From NCBI RefSeq assembly GCF_011604685.1, contig NZ_CP050063.1:8101001-8165000 (forward strand): DNA of 64,000 bases, read 5' to 3'. Below are positions 36,798-46,577 of the stretch, piece by piece (the first letter of the stretch is position 1; each line of letters opens with the position of its first letter). The notes under the pieces were generated by a model. That model did no database searches, was not told the origin of the DNA, and saw nothing but the letters and a program-made list of their open reading frames with translations. The stretch comes from Spirosoma aureum. GTDB lineage: Bacteria > Bacteroidota > Bacteroidia > Cytophagales > Spirosomataceae. The position numbers and the translations under genes were made by a program.

Positions 36798-38303
36798 TCA
36801 AACCTCTTCTCTTAACAAAGGCAGGCTCATACAGTGCGACCCTCCTCTGGCTCTCGATAATTCTGCCGAAGGAAGCATGATAAAGGTATTTTCAATGGTT
36901 TCCGGCGATGACTCCCCCCGCTCGAAACGCTCCAGCAATTTAGCGGCTGCAACGACTTCGAATCCGGCGCCCCGAAATGCCTCAGCGGTTTTTTCGTTGC
37001 GATCGTATCCGATAACGACACCATCTTTCAGGGCCAGCAGGTTACAGGAATCGGTCCATTGTTCGCGCGCTCCGAACGGGAATTCATTGTTCCCCGAATA
37101 AATGAACTGCACAGGATCAGTGGCACCCAGATCATTTTTGCTGATATCGGCCAGCAGGTCTTCCAGGTTTTCGATTTCGATGGGCTTATGTTCGAGCCCT
37201 TTAATAAACTGAAGTATTTTCAGATCTTCAGATACATCTTTCGGGGCGAAGAAATGGATAACATCCCGCTTTTTTGCCTCATCACCCGTACGGGCAAGCG
37301 AACCCAGCAGCACCCACACATTTCGTTTCACCTGCGTAAAGATCGTATCGATATGCATGTAGTCGCGCTTCTTCGGAATTTTAAGAATCGTGACCGTGTC
37401 TACCAGATTCCGATCAAACACCAGGCGCATCACCTGTTGCGCTGCGTATAACGTTGTGCGTTCACTTACACCGATCATCAGGTGTCGTTGTGCGATCATC
37501 ATGACATCTCCCCCTTCCAGTGTAGAGCGGGTCACGTCACGATTTACGTCGGCATCCGGCAGCAAAAAGGCGTGTTCGTTGTCAGGAATCTCAATGATTT
37601 TATCCTGATAGTCGGCAAACAACGGGTGATTAAAGAAAATATACTGAGTCAGTAAGGCTTCACGGGTTCGCGCCAGTTTAGCGGGTTTATTGAGCAGGAT
37701 ATGATCGTTGATAACAATGCCAATGTCGCGGGTGAAGATGAAGTTCGGCAAAGGAGCAAAGAGCATGGTCAGGTCAGGCAACGACCCTGAAATCATAATC
37801 TTGGCCAGTTCGGACGGATCGTACTGGTTTAGCTGCTGCTGGGTTCGGAACGATGTGCGTTCGATGCCACAAATAGCGGCAATCAGGCGTATGCGAATGG
37901 ATTCATCGTCCAGAATATCGGCCAGCAGGCGCTGAATATCGATCACCTTATCAGACTTAAAATAGTCGTCGTGGTCAGGCTTAAAGAACGATCTGTCAGA
38001 GTCGGGGCCGAGACTCGCCACCTTGCCCCGTACCTTATCAGGATCCAGGAAATATAATAGAATCTTAACGTAATAATCGTACTCATCCCGACGCATCATG
38101 TCGAGGTGTACGATATCCTCAAAGAGCCAGTCCTGTGCTTTGGATGGTATAACTTTACCAAGTCCCCGATCAGGACTATGAATGAGCAGCCGCTTCAGTG
38201 TACCAATTTCCGACGAAACATGAATGCGCTGTGGCCTAACCGGCAGAGTACCATTTTCTGTCCTAATTAAGTCAACAGACGCCGTGTTATTTTGATTGTT
38301 CAT
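36798..38303 (-). CDS. Arginine deiminase family protein (ArcA-like)
   Basis: The ATG at 38303 gives 501 residues; the TTG at 38309 is less likely. Pentein active-site motifs are in order: PNFIFTRDIG near 190, EGGDVMMI near 265, YMHIDTIFTQV near 315, SGNNEFPFGAREQWTDSCNLLAL near 415 and the terminal GGSHCMSLPL with the nucleophilic Cys. This set marks arginine deiminase, which converts arginine to citrulline and ammonia. It is longer than the ~410-residue bacterial ArcA, with an extra N-terminal segment. The ctlX-like gene follows by 133 bases. No carbamoyltransferase or carbamate kinase lies nearby, so the usual ATP-yielding ADI operon is absent here. Confidence 0.88.
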   Translation of the reverse strand: MNNQNNTASVDLIRTENGTLPVRPQRIHVSSEIGTLKRLLIHSPDRGLGKVIPSKAQDWLFEDIVHLDMMRRDEYDYYVKILLYFLDPDKVRGKVASLGPDSDRSFFKPDHDDYFKSDKVIDIQRLLADILDDESIRIRLIAAICGIERTSFRTQQQLNQYDPSELAKIMISGSLPDLTMLFAPLPNFIFTRDIGIVINDHILLNKPAKLARTREALLTQYIFFNHPLFADYQDKIIEIPDNEHAFLLPDADVNRDVTRSTLEGGDVMMIAQRHLMIGVSERTTLYAAQQVMRLVFDRNLVDTVTILKIPKKRDYMHIDTIFTQVKRNVWVLLGSLARTGDEAKKRDVIHFFAPKDVSEDLKILQFIKGLEHKPIEIENLEDLLADISKNDLGATDPVQFIYSGNNEFPFGAREQWTDSCNLLALKDGVVIGYDRNEKTAEAFRGAGFEVVAAAKLLERFERGESSPETIENTFIMLPSAELSRARGGSHCMSLPLLREEV

Positions 38304-39124
38304 GCGCAAATCCGGCTTCCGTTTACTATCGGTCCCGGATTTGCAAGGTACGGTTTTGGCTGGGTAAATGAAAAGGTCCGTTCAGAGTCGATCACAAGCC
38401 CTATTATCCCATCTAACCCAATCAAAACCGATCAGGTCATCACTTTTGCTCACCTTCAACATTTCTAACAGACAGTTATTGGGAAAAATGGCGTGTGTAC
38501 ACCTGATTGAATTAATGCCCTACCCTGTTCGTGGCAGACCCAATCAGTTTTCATCAGGCAGTTAAAGAGACAGGGTTCTCACCATCAAATTACTGGCCAA
38601 TCGTATCTTCTTATCTATTTTAAGGTCGTATTTTATTTAAACCCGATGACAGCTTCATATCGATAAAAAGCATTTTCATACCATTTTCTCTAGTTTATAG
38701 AAGCCTTAAAAGCTTAGTACATTTTTTTTCACCGTCAAGGCATACATCTTGATTAATACCCTCACTGGACAGAATAAAATCAAGAGCTATGACCACCTCT
38801 CACAGTACCATCTTTCATTATTGCTTATCGATCAAGTTTGGTTAAGGAGTGCCTGGATTCCGACTTATGCCCGCTCAGTTGCCTACGCTGGCTCTGAATG
38901 ATAGTTGTATCCGGAGCTTTCTCATGAGCACTTCTCCTTCAGAAGCATTGATATAGCTGGGCTGGCACACCACCATTTACCCTGTAAGTATTTTACCCAC
39001 TGTAACTATGAAGCTTCTCTATCAATTTCGGTTCCTTGTTCTTCAGATTCAGCAAACGAAGATCCCCGTGAATCAACCCTTCTTTTATTGGCTATTCAGC
39101 ACTACCTCCCGTTTATCCAATACA
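38304..39124. other. Non-coding region before the surface-protein cluster
   Basis: About 820 bases with only short frames that have no recognisable product. It may contain the promoter of the downstream surface genes and decayed sequence. I see no strong hairpin or promoter box. Confidence 0.5.
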
Positions 39125-39400
39125 CGGCCCGGCTTCCAAACGGTAGCGCGGGCCTCGTGCTGGCAAGGTAATAAGCGGCACAACAATGGGCCCTTGATGC
39201 TAACCCATTTCAATCAGTCCCATTCCGCTCAGCAGTCGTCAGGAGCTTCTTTTAATGCTGACGCTTCGCTCCCGGATCAGGTGATTCCGCCCAACGCGAT
39301 AATTGTCTCTTCGCTGGTGGATTCAGGGACTGATCAGTCCTATACGATTCGGGTTGATAACGATTCGGGCTATAACATAAAAAGGACGGCAATCACTTAA
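39125..39400 (+). pseudogene. Orphan copy of the surface-protein C-terminal domain
   Basis: In the frame ending with the stop at 39398-39400, about 91 residues align along their length with the domain at the end of the two large surface proteins: PGFQTVA, then NNGPLMLTHFNQSHSA, SSGASFNADASLPDQ and IIVSSLVDSGTDQSYTIRVDNDSG correspond to PAFQALA, SNGQIILSDFNPAYTY, SAGASFDPAASLSGA and LIVNNLVNPATDQFYTVRVYNELG. The frame can be extended to an ATG at 39008, but there is no signal peptide, no domains upstream and no CxC/KRIG tail. It is most likely the remnant of a third paralogue, though a small domain-only gene cannot be excluded. Confidence 0.6.
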
Positions 39401-39680
39401 GAGTACCCTAACCCTAAAGCCTTAGGCCACTTAGCGGCCTTACTGCTTTCTCCAAATAGGTTGTTTTTTCCCTGAAAGAGTTTCCCTTACCAACCCTATT
39501 ATCGCGTCTGATAAACCGGCCAGGGAGGGATCTCTTTCATCGTTTCAATCTGATCTTAAGCTAGTTATTCGATTATTCTGGTGATCACTCAACGCCATCC
39601 TCAGGACTGGCAATCGCTGGTCACCAGGAGTACTAGACCCGATGAACTAGCCTATAAAATAAACGTCAATCAACGGCACT
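39401..39680. other. Leader region of the giant surface-protein gene
   Basis: About 280 bases with no supported gene. A GGCCACTTAGCGGCC inverted motif lies near 39424-39438. The start of the following gene is not certain, so part of this could be 5' leader. Confidence 0.45.
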
Positions 39681-42600
39681 ATGTCCCCGGTTTCTATGTC
39701 AAATTTTACTCTATTCATTCACCAGACGCAAGCGGGTCCGTTGGCGGGCCGCCCTTTACCGGCGGCCACGACAGGCTGCTCTCAGCGGGGAGGCTTCAAA
39801 AGCGTCTCGATACCCGCCAGAATCGGGCGAACCATCAGCTGGGCTTTCGGACTGATTTTTATGCTCAGCCAGACTGCCCAGGCCCAGACCATTACAGGGA
39901 CCGTTTTCCGGGACTTCAATGGCAATGGAACCTTTGAAAGCGCTCCCGCTTCGGGCACCTACACCTATGGCGAACCCGGTGTGGGTGGTATCACCGTAAC
40001 GGGCTATCCAGCCTCCGGAGCACCGGTTTCCACCACCACCTCTGCTACCGGCCAATACACCTTAACTGGCCTGGCAGGAGCCGTACGGGTCGAATTCACC
40101 AACCTGGGAACCCATACCTATGATTCCTTCCGGGGAGCGGGGTCGGCGACCTCAGTACAGTTTGTGGTAGCACCCACCACCAATGTCAATTTCGGCATCA
40201 ATGACCCCGATGATTACTGGAACTCATCAGGCCAACCTATTCCTCAATTCGTGATTCCCTGCTATATCAATGGCAGTCGGACTGACCCTACCGGCTCGAC
40301 CTTACCCGCCATTGCCCAGTTTGGCAATGATCAAAATGGATTTTCCATTACCGAAGAGGTAGTTTCTCCCGTTGCCTCGGTGGGTAGTGTTTGGGGGGTG
40401 GGTTATCAGCGTGCCAGGAACCGCTATTTCTTTTCGACCATTCTAAAACGGCACTCCGCTTTAGGGCCTAAGGGCATGGGCGGCATTTACATGGCCGATG
40501 CCATTGGTAGTGATTATGGCATTACGGGTAGTTTTACCCTGCAGGGAGTCACTCCTTCCAATGGGGGAGCAGTGATTGATCTGGGTAGCGTCGACCGAAG
40601 TGGTACTACCACTGTTGAAGATAATTTTCAGGCATCGGCCCCGGGTTCACCAAACCGGGATCTGGATGCCTATGGTAAAGTAGGCAGGGCGGGTTATGGG
40701 GATACGGATATCGACAACACCACCCAGCTGTTGTACACGGTCAACCTTAATCAGCGGACGTTGATCACTGTCGATGTCTCCGGGGGCACGGCAGTGTTAA
40801 ACAACGCTTCAGCGGCTACACTAGGACCGCTGACCAAAGTCTACAATATTCTTTCGCTACCGGGCCTGCCCACGGCTGTCAATGGGCAGCTTAGACCCTG
40901 GGGTTTAAAAATCCATCAAGGAAGAGGGTATCTGGGGGTGGTCAGTGATGCCAGTACGGCTACCGAGCAAAGCGCCATTCCGCACTTTCCTGACCTGAAA
41001 GCCTATGTGCTCAGTTTTGATCTCAACAATATCGCAGCTGGCCTTAGAACGGATCTTACCCTGAATATGAGTTATCGGGATAGCACGAAAATTAGCGGTA
41101 TCAGATGGAGAGCATGGCCTCTAGTACCTCCCCTCTCCAGACCTCCACAAACATTTTGCCAACCTGTTCTGTCAGGCATTGACTTTGATCCCTCCACTGG
41201 AGATATGAACATTTCCTTCATGGACCGATTTGGCCATCAGGTGGGTCGCGACAATTACGCACCTGTCAGTGGAAGCAGCATACTCCAACGCTTTTGGGGG
41301 AATGCTTTTGGTGACGTAATTCATGCCTGTTATAATGAAAGCACAGGAGGATGGGAACTAGAAGGATTTAATAGTTGCCCAGTTAATTTTACTTCGAATG
41401 CTAATCAAAGATTGCATATTCCTACCAGTATTTCAGGTAAGGGCGAATTTTTTGATGATCGAAGTGCGGATTTTGAACCGGAGAATGGTATGGGCGCGAT
41501 TGCCACCATACCCGGCACCGGCCGCATGGTGAGTGTACATACAGATGTCATACCTAGTTCATCGGATTTTACTGATTCCGATGCGATAAATCATATTGAT
41601 TCTGGCGGACTACTCTGGTATAATTTAGTGGATCCTGACAGAGGTAGCTGGTCGCAGTTTGCAACAATTTATAATAGTACTAGTGATTTAGGCACTATAG
41701 GAAAAGCAAATGGGCTGGGAGATCTCGAAGCGAACCTGGCTCCAGCTCCCATTCAGATCGGCAACCGGGTCTGGCTCGATGCCAATAACAATGGGGTGCA
41801 GGACCCCGGTGAATTACCCTTGGCGGGCGTGACTGTTACCCTCAAGGGACCAGGTCTGCCAGTAGGCGGCTCAACCGTAACGACCAATTCGCTGGGTGAA
41901 TACTATTTCTCCAGTGGTAGCGGAACTCCGGCCACCGGATTCGCCTACAACCTCACTGGTTTAACTGGGGAAGGCTCCTACTCCCTTACCTTCCCAACCA
42001 GTGTCAGTACCGGAACTCTCTCACTCAGCCCAAAAACCAACGCAGCCACCGGTACAAATGCCGATAACATTGACACTGACCCTACTGCGGCAGGTTTGGT
42101 TACTTTCGTACTGGGGCAATCCGGGCAGAACAATTTCTCCTTCGATGCAGGCTTTATCCCCTGTTCGGTTTCCCTAACGGCTACACCCTCCGCCTGTAAT
42201 ACAGCCACCAATCAATATTCCGTAAGTGGCCTTGTGAGTTTGGTTAGTCCCGTAGCCGGTCTGCTTACTATCACCGATGGAGTCGTTAGTTCAACCGTCG
42301 CCGTGACCACCAGCACAACGGCGGTATCGTACACGTTGACAGGTTTACTATCCAATGCCAGTTCACACACGGTGACGGCCAGTCTTGCAGGATGCAGCAG
42401 CGATTCAGTCACCTATACCGCCCCGGCATCGTGCACCATAGCGCCGGTCTGCTCGATCACAGCGGTGGCTACGCCGGGGCTCTGCGCCACGGCCACCAAC
42501 GCCTACTCAGCCACCGCTGTGGTGAGGCTGACCAACCCCACGCCCGGTGTGCTCACTGTCACCAACGGGGCTCAGAGTCTGACCTTCGCCACGACGGCTG

Positions 42601-45600
42601 TGAGCTCAGCCACCTTCACGGCCACCTTCAACGGCCTCGTCTCCGATGGGCAGAGCCATACCGTCACGGCCAGCTTGCCCGGTTGCTCCACCACCACGGC
42701 CACCTATACCGCCCCGGCATCGTGCACCTTAGCCCCGGTCTGCTCGATCACAGCGGTAGCTACGCCGGGGCTCTGCGCCACGGCTACCAATGCCTATTCA
42801 GCCACCGCTGTGGTCACCCTGATCAACCCCACACCCGGTGTGCTCACCGTCACCAACGGGGCCCAGAGTCTGACCACCACCATTGCCAGCGGACTCGACA
42901 GCTTCTCTTTCACGGCGGTCTTCAACGGCCTCATCTCCGATGGGCAGAGCCATACCGTGACGACCAGCCTACCCGGCTGTTCGACCACCACGGCCACCTA
43001 TACCGCCCCGGCATCGTGCACCATAGCCCCGGTCTGCTCGATCACAGCGGTGGCTACGCCGGGGCTCTGCGCCACGGCCACCAACGCCTACTCAGCCACC
43101 GCTGTGGTGAGGCTGACCAACCCCACGCCCGGTGTGCTCACTGTCACCAACGGGGCTCAGAGTCTGACCTTCGCCACGACGGCTGTGAGCTCAGCCACCT
43201 TCACGGCGGTCTTCAACGGCCTCATCTCCGATGGGCAGAGCCATACCGTGACGACCAGCCTACCCGGCTGTTCGACCACCACGGCCACCTATACCGCCCC
43301 GGCATCGTGCACCATAGCCCCGGTCTGCTCGATCACAGCGGTGGCTACGCCGGGGCTCTGCGCCACGGCCACCAACGCCTACTCAGCCACCGCTGTGGTG
43401 AGGCTGACCAACCCCACGCCCGGTGTGCTCACTGTCACCAACGGGGCTCAGAGTCTGACCTTCGCCACGACGGCTGTGAGCTCAGCCACCTTCACGGCGG
43501 TCTTCAACGGCCTCATCTCCGATGGGCAGAGCCATACCGTGACGACCAGCCTACCCGGCTGTTCGACCACCACGGCCACCTATACCGCCCCGGCATCGTG
43601 CACCATAGCCCCGGTCTGCTCGATCACAGCGGTGGCTACGCCGGGGCTCTGCGCCACGGCCACCAACGCCTATTCGGCAACGGCCCTCGTCACCCTGACC
43701 AACCTCACACCCGGTGTGCTCACCGTCACCAACGGGGCTCAGAGTCTGACCTTCGCCACGACGGCTGTGAGCTCAGCCACCTTCACGGCGGTCTTCAATG
43801 GACTCGTCTCCGATGGGCAGAGCCATACCGTCACGGCTAGCCTGCCCGGCTGTTCGACCACCACGGCCACCTATACCGCCCCGGCATCGTGCACCTTAGC
43901 CCCGGTCTGCTCGATCACAGCGGTAGCTACGCCGGGGCTCTGCGCCACGGCCACCAACGCCTATTCGGCAACGGCCCTCGTCACCCTGACCAACCTCACA
44001 CCCGGTGTGCTCACCGTCACCAACGGGGCCCAGAGTCTGACCTTCGTCACGACGGCTGTGAGCTCGGCTACCTTCACGGCGGTCTTCAATGGACTCGTCT
44101 CCGATGGGCAGAGCCAGACCGTCACGGCCAGCTTGCCCGGCTGTTCGACCACCACGGCCACCTATACCGCCCCGGCATCGTGCACCATAGCCCCTCCCTG
44201 CTCGATCACAGCGGTAGCTACGCCGGGGCTGTGCGCCACGGCTACCAACGCCTACTCGGCAACGGCCCTCGTCACCCTGACCAACCTCACACCCGGTGTG
44301 CTCACCGTCACCAACGGGGCCCAGAGTCTGACCTTCGCCACCACTGCTGTGAGCTCAGCTACCTTCACGGCGGTCTTCAATGGACTCGTCTCCGATGGGC
44401 AGAGCCAGACCGTCACGGCTAGCTTGCCCGGTTGCTCCACCACCACGGCCACCTATACCGCCCCGGCATCGTGCACCATAGCCCCGGTCTGCTCGATCAC
44501 GGCGGTAGCTACGCCGGGGCTGTGCGCCACGGCTACCAATGCCTATTCAGCCACCGCTCTCGTCACCCTGATCAACCCCACACCCGGTGTGCTCACCGTC
44601 ACCAACGGGGCCCAGAGTCTGACTTTCGTCACCACTGCTGTGAGCTCGGCCACCTTCACGGCCACCTTCAACGGCCTCGTCTCCGATGGCCAGAGTCATA
44701 CCCTGACGGCTAGCTTGCCCGGTTGCTCCACCACGACCACCTATACCGCCCCGGAATCGTGCTCGTTGACACCAACAGCGGGCTTAGGTGACTTCGTCTG
44801 GAGTGATACCAACAAGGATGGCATCCAGGATGCGGGTGAGTCGGGTATGCCGGGAGTTGTGGCTACCCTGTTCATCAATGGGGTCAGCTCAGGGACCACC
44901 CTGACCAATGCCACTGGCTTCTACTCCTTCACCGGACTCACACCCGGATCGAGTCTCTCCTACTCGGTGGGCTTCACCGCCCCCAACGGCTACACCGCTA
45001 CGCTGGCCAATGTGGGTGATGATACTAAGGATTCGGATGCTGACCTTATTACCGGGAAAACTCAGGCCATCACCCTGACCGCGGGTGAGTTCAATCCCAC
45101 CCTGGATGCGGGCTTCGTGACGGCACAGGCCGGACTGGGTGACTTCGTCTGGAGTGATACCAACAAGAATGGTAGTCAGGATGCGGGCGAAGCCCCCATC
45201 CCCAACGTAGTGGCGACCCTGTTCATCAATGGAGTCAGCTCGGCCACCACCCTGACCAATGCCACCGGCTTCTACTCCTTCACCGGACTCACACCCGGAT
45301 CGAGTCTCTCCTACTCGGTGGGCTTCACCGCTCCCAACGGCTACACCGCTACGGTGCAGAATCTGGGTAGCGATGACACCAAGGACAGTGATGCGAACCC
45401 CGCCACGGGTCGGACCCAGGCCATCACCCTGACCGCGGGTGAGTTCAATCCGACTCTGGATGCGGGCTTCTATGCCACCAGCCCCGAGCTCAGAGTGGAC
45501 AAACGGGTCGATAAGTTGAAAGCTAGTGTTGGGGATGTGCTATCTTTCAGCGTTGTGCTCTCGAATATTGGCTCCGTTGCGGCCACCAATGTGCTGGTCA

Positions 45601-46406
45601 GCGATTCTGCTTCCACTGGCCTGAGCTACGTGCTCAACTCGGCCACTGTTCCCGTGGGCACTACTTTTACCCAGGGTACGCCAACTAGTCTGTGGACAGT
45701 CGCCAGCCTCAATCCGGGCCAGAGCCTCACGCTTACTTTCCAGGCCAAAGCTGATACTAGTGGTATCCTCCGCAACAGGGCCGTTATCCCCGGTGATACG
45801 GCTACGGTCTGCACAACTATTCCTGTGAAGGTATGTGCAGGAGAAACGTATACCTTCCGGCTAACCGCTCCTGCCGGTAGGTCTATCTATCAGTGGTTCA
45901 AAGATGGTATCCTGATCCAGGGTCAAACTACGAATGTCCTCAATGTGACGACACCTGGTAGTTTTAGTCTCTCGACCGACAATACTGTGGGCAGTTGTAC
46001 TGATTTCAGTTGTTGCCCCTTTATCGTCGAAGAAGATCCATCACCGGCTTTCCAGGCACTGGCTACTCCGGTCACTTGTATCAAAGGTGTGGCTCAGGCG
46101 AATGGACAAATCAACCTAAGTGGATTCAATTCGACTCATACTTACCAGTATTCAGCCGGATCGAGCTTCAATTCAGCCGCTTCGCTATCCGGTACTCCCA
46201 AGGTAATTCCTGTGGACGGATTGATTGTAAATAATTTGCCGAATCCAGTATCGGATGCGTTCTATACAGTTCGAGTGTACAATACGGCAGGTTGTTTTGC
46301 CGATGTGACAGTAGCGTTACGGCCAACCGTATGTGATTGTCCAACTCAATCTTGTACACCACTGATTATCAGCCGAACCAAAAAAGCAAAGCGCATCGGT
46401 GAGTAA
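39681..46406 (+). CDS. Giant secreted repeat protein with SdrD-like, 97-residue repeat, DUF11 and Ig-like domains
   Basis: 2241 residues from the ATG at 39681 (39696 also possible). The signal segment (RTISWAFGLIFMLSQTAQAQ) lies unusually deep, at about 50-69. Order: SdrD/B-like domain (about 70-160, ITGTVFRDFNGNGTFE), a 500-residue propeller-like part, a second SdrD-like domain (691, IGNRVWLDANNNGVQDPGE), nine tandem units of 96-98 residues (828-1693), two more SdrD-like domains (about 1700 and 1817, GLGDFVWSDTNK), DUF11 (1936-2050), an Ig-like Cys domain (VKVCAGETYTF, 2051) and a final domain from about 2124 ending in CDCPTQSC and KRIGE. Asp-rich DxNxDGxxD loops probably bind calcium. A cell-surface adhesin or matrix role is inferred. 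It shares its last 300 residues with the protein at 47139. Confidence 0.85.
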   Translation: MSPVSMSNFTLFIHQTQAGPLAGRPLPAATTGCSQRGGFKSVSIPARIGRTISWAFGLIFMLSQTAQAQTITGTVFRDFNGNGTFESAPASGTYTYGEPGVGGITVTGYPASGAPVSTTTSATGQYTLTGLAGAVRVEFTNLGTHTYDSFRGAGSATSVQFVVAPTTNVNFGINDPDDYWNSSGQPIPQFVIPCYINGSRTDPTGSTLPAIAQFGNDQNGFSITEEVVSPVASVGSVWGVGYQRARNRYFFSTILKRHSALGPKGMGGIYMADAIGSDYGITGSFTLQGVTPSNGGAVIDLGSVDRSGTTTVEDNFQASAPGSPNRDLDAYGKVGRAGYGDTDIDNTTQLLYTVNLNQRTLITVDVSGGTAVLNNASAATLGPLTKVYNILSLPGLPTAVNGQLRPWGLKIHQGRGYLGVVSDASTATEQSAIPHFPDLKAYVLSFDLNNIAAGLRTDLTLNMSYRDSTKISGIRWRAWPLVPPLSRPPQTFCQPVLSGIDFDPSTGDMNISFMDRFGHQVGRDNYAPVSGSSILQRFWGNAFGDVIHACYNESTGGWELEGFNSCPVNFTSNANQRLHIPTSISGKGEFFDDRSADFEPENGMGAIATIPGTGRMVSVHTDVIPSSSDFTDSDAINHIDSGGLLWYNLVDPDRGSWSQFATIYNSTSDLGTIGKANGLGDLEANLAPAPIQIGNRVWLDANNNGVQDPGELPLAGVTVTLKGPGLPVGGSTVTTNSLGEYYFSSGSGTPATGFAYNLTGLTGEGSYSLTFPTSVSTGTLSLSPKTNAATGTNADNIDTDPTAAGLVTFVLGQSGQNNFSFDAGFIPCSVSLTATPSACNTATNQYSVSGLVSLVSPVAGLLTITDGVVSSTVAVTTSTTAVSYTLTGLLSNASSHTVTASLAGCSSDSVTYTAPASCTIAPVCSITAVATPGLCATATNAYSATAVVRLTNPTPGVLTVTNGAQSLTFATTAVSSATFTATFNGLVSDGQSHTVTASLPGCSTTTATYTAPASCTLAPVCSITAVATPGLCATATNAYSATAVVTLINPTPGVLTVTNGAQSLTTTIASGLDSFSFTAVFNGLISDGQSHTVTTSLPGCSTTTATYTAPASCTIAPVCSITAVATPGLCATATNAYSATAVVRLTNPTPGVLTVTNGAQSLTFATTAVSSATFTAVFNGLISDGQSHTVTTSLPGCSTTTATYTAPASCTIAPVCSITAVATPGLCATATNAYSATAVVRLTNPTPGVLTVTNGAQSLTFATTAVSSATFTAVFNGLISDGQSHTVTTSLPGCSTTTATYTAPASCTIAPVCSITAVATPGLCATATNAYSATALVTLTNLTPGVLTVTNGAQSLTFATTAVSSATFTAVFNGLVSDGQSHTVTASLPGCSTTTATYTAPASCTLAPVCSITAVATPGLCATATNAYSATALVTLTNLTPGVLTVTNGAQSLTFVTTAVSSATFTAVFNGLVSDGQSQTVTASLPGCSTTTATYTAPASCTIAPPCSITAVATPGLCATATNAYSATALVTLTNLTPGVLTVTNGAQSLTFATTAVSSATFTAVFNGLVSDGQSQTVTASLPGCSTTTATYTAPASCTIAPVCSITAVATPGLCATATNAYSATALVTLINPTPGVLTVTNGAQSLTFVTTAVSSATFTATFNGLVSDGQSHTLTASLPGCSTTTTYTAPESCSLTPTAGLGDFVWSDTNKDGIQDAGESGMPGVVATLFINGVSSGTTLTNATGFYSFTGLTPGSSLSYSVGFTAPNGYTATLANVGDDTKDSDADLITGKTQAITLTAGEFNPTLDAGFVTAQAGLGDFVWSDTNKNGSQDAGEAPIPNVVATLFINGVSSATTLTNATGFYSFTGLTPGSSLSYSVGFTAPNGYTATVQNLGSDDTKDSDANPATGRTQAITLTAGEFNPTLDAGFYATSPELRVDKRVDKLKASVGDVLSFSVVLSNIGSVAATNVLVSDSASTGLSYVLNSATVPVGTTFTQGTPTSLWTVASLNPGQSLTLTFQAKADTSGILRNRAVIPGDTATVCTTIPVKVCAGETYTFRLTAPAGRSIYQWFKDGILIQGQTTNVLNVTTPGSFSLSTDNTVGSCTDFSCCPFIVEEDPSPAFQALATPVTCIKGVAQANGQINLSGFNSTHTYQYSAGSSFNSAASLSGTPKVIPVDGLIVNNLPNPVSDAFYTVRVYNTAGCFADVTVALRPTVCDCPTQSCTPLIISRTKKAKRIGE
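42162..44759 (+). repeat. Tandem array of nine 97-residue units, eight nearly identical in DNA
   Basis: The first unit (42162-42449) is divergent. From 42450 units begin with the codons for CSITAVATPGLCATATNAYS at 42450, 42741, 43035, 43326, 43617, 43908, 44199 and 44490, giving periods of 291 (one of 294) bases. Four cysteines per unit in constant positions could form disulfides, two within each unit. Third positions are also conserved, so the copies are recent or homogenised. Long open frames exist in other frames because the unit length is a multiple of three. Confidence 0.95.
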
Positions 46407-46425
46407 CGAACCCGGTTGCAGAATC

Positions 46426-46489
46426 GAATTGGCTTAAACCAGAAACGCCTACTGTGAGCACAGTAGGCGTTTCTGGTTTAAGCCAATTC
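46426..46489. terminator. 31-bp perfect inverted repeat after the giant gene
   Basis: Arms 46426-46456 and 46459-46489 with a 2-base centre. It starts 20 bases after the stop. It is longer than usual terminators and lacks a T run. Confidence 0.75.
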
Positions 46490-46499
46490 TAGTTTATAG

Positions 46500-46577
46500 A
46501 GGACTTTCGCTCAGAACCGTGCCACGGTTACTGAAGCTACTTGTGATAACCGTGGCACGGTTCTGAGCGAAAGTCCT
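46500..46577. repeat. 31-bp perfect inverted repeat with CCGTGCCACGGT core (family copy 2)
   Basis: Arms 46500-46530 and 46547-46577, loop 16 bases. The core AACCGTGCCACGGTT is itself a 7-bp odd palindrome. The outer arm (AGGACTTTCGCTCAG) differs from copies 1 and 3 yet pairs perfectly with its own partner. Confidence 0.85.

Noticed and set aside
38368..39171. Short open frames of 65 and 88 residues before the surface-protein cluster
   Set aside because: No signal peptide, no recognisable domain, and overlapping alternative frames; only the domain remnant at 39125-39400 is supported by homology.
42392..43840. 482-residue frame overlapping the repeat array, rich in His and Arg
   Set aside because: It exists only because the 291-base unit has no stops in this frame; the main frame has signal peptide, domains and continuity. 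The same applies to the frames at 43889-44422 and the minus-strand frames there.
42450..44759. CRISPR-like regular repeats
   Set aside because: The period is about 291 bases, copies are identical throughout with no variable spacers, and the array is coding.
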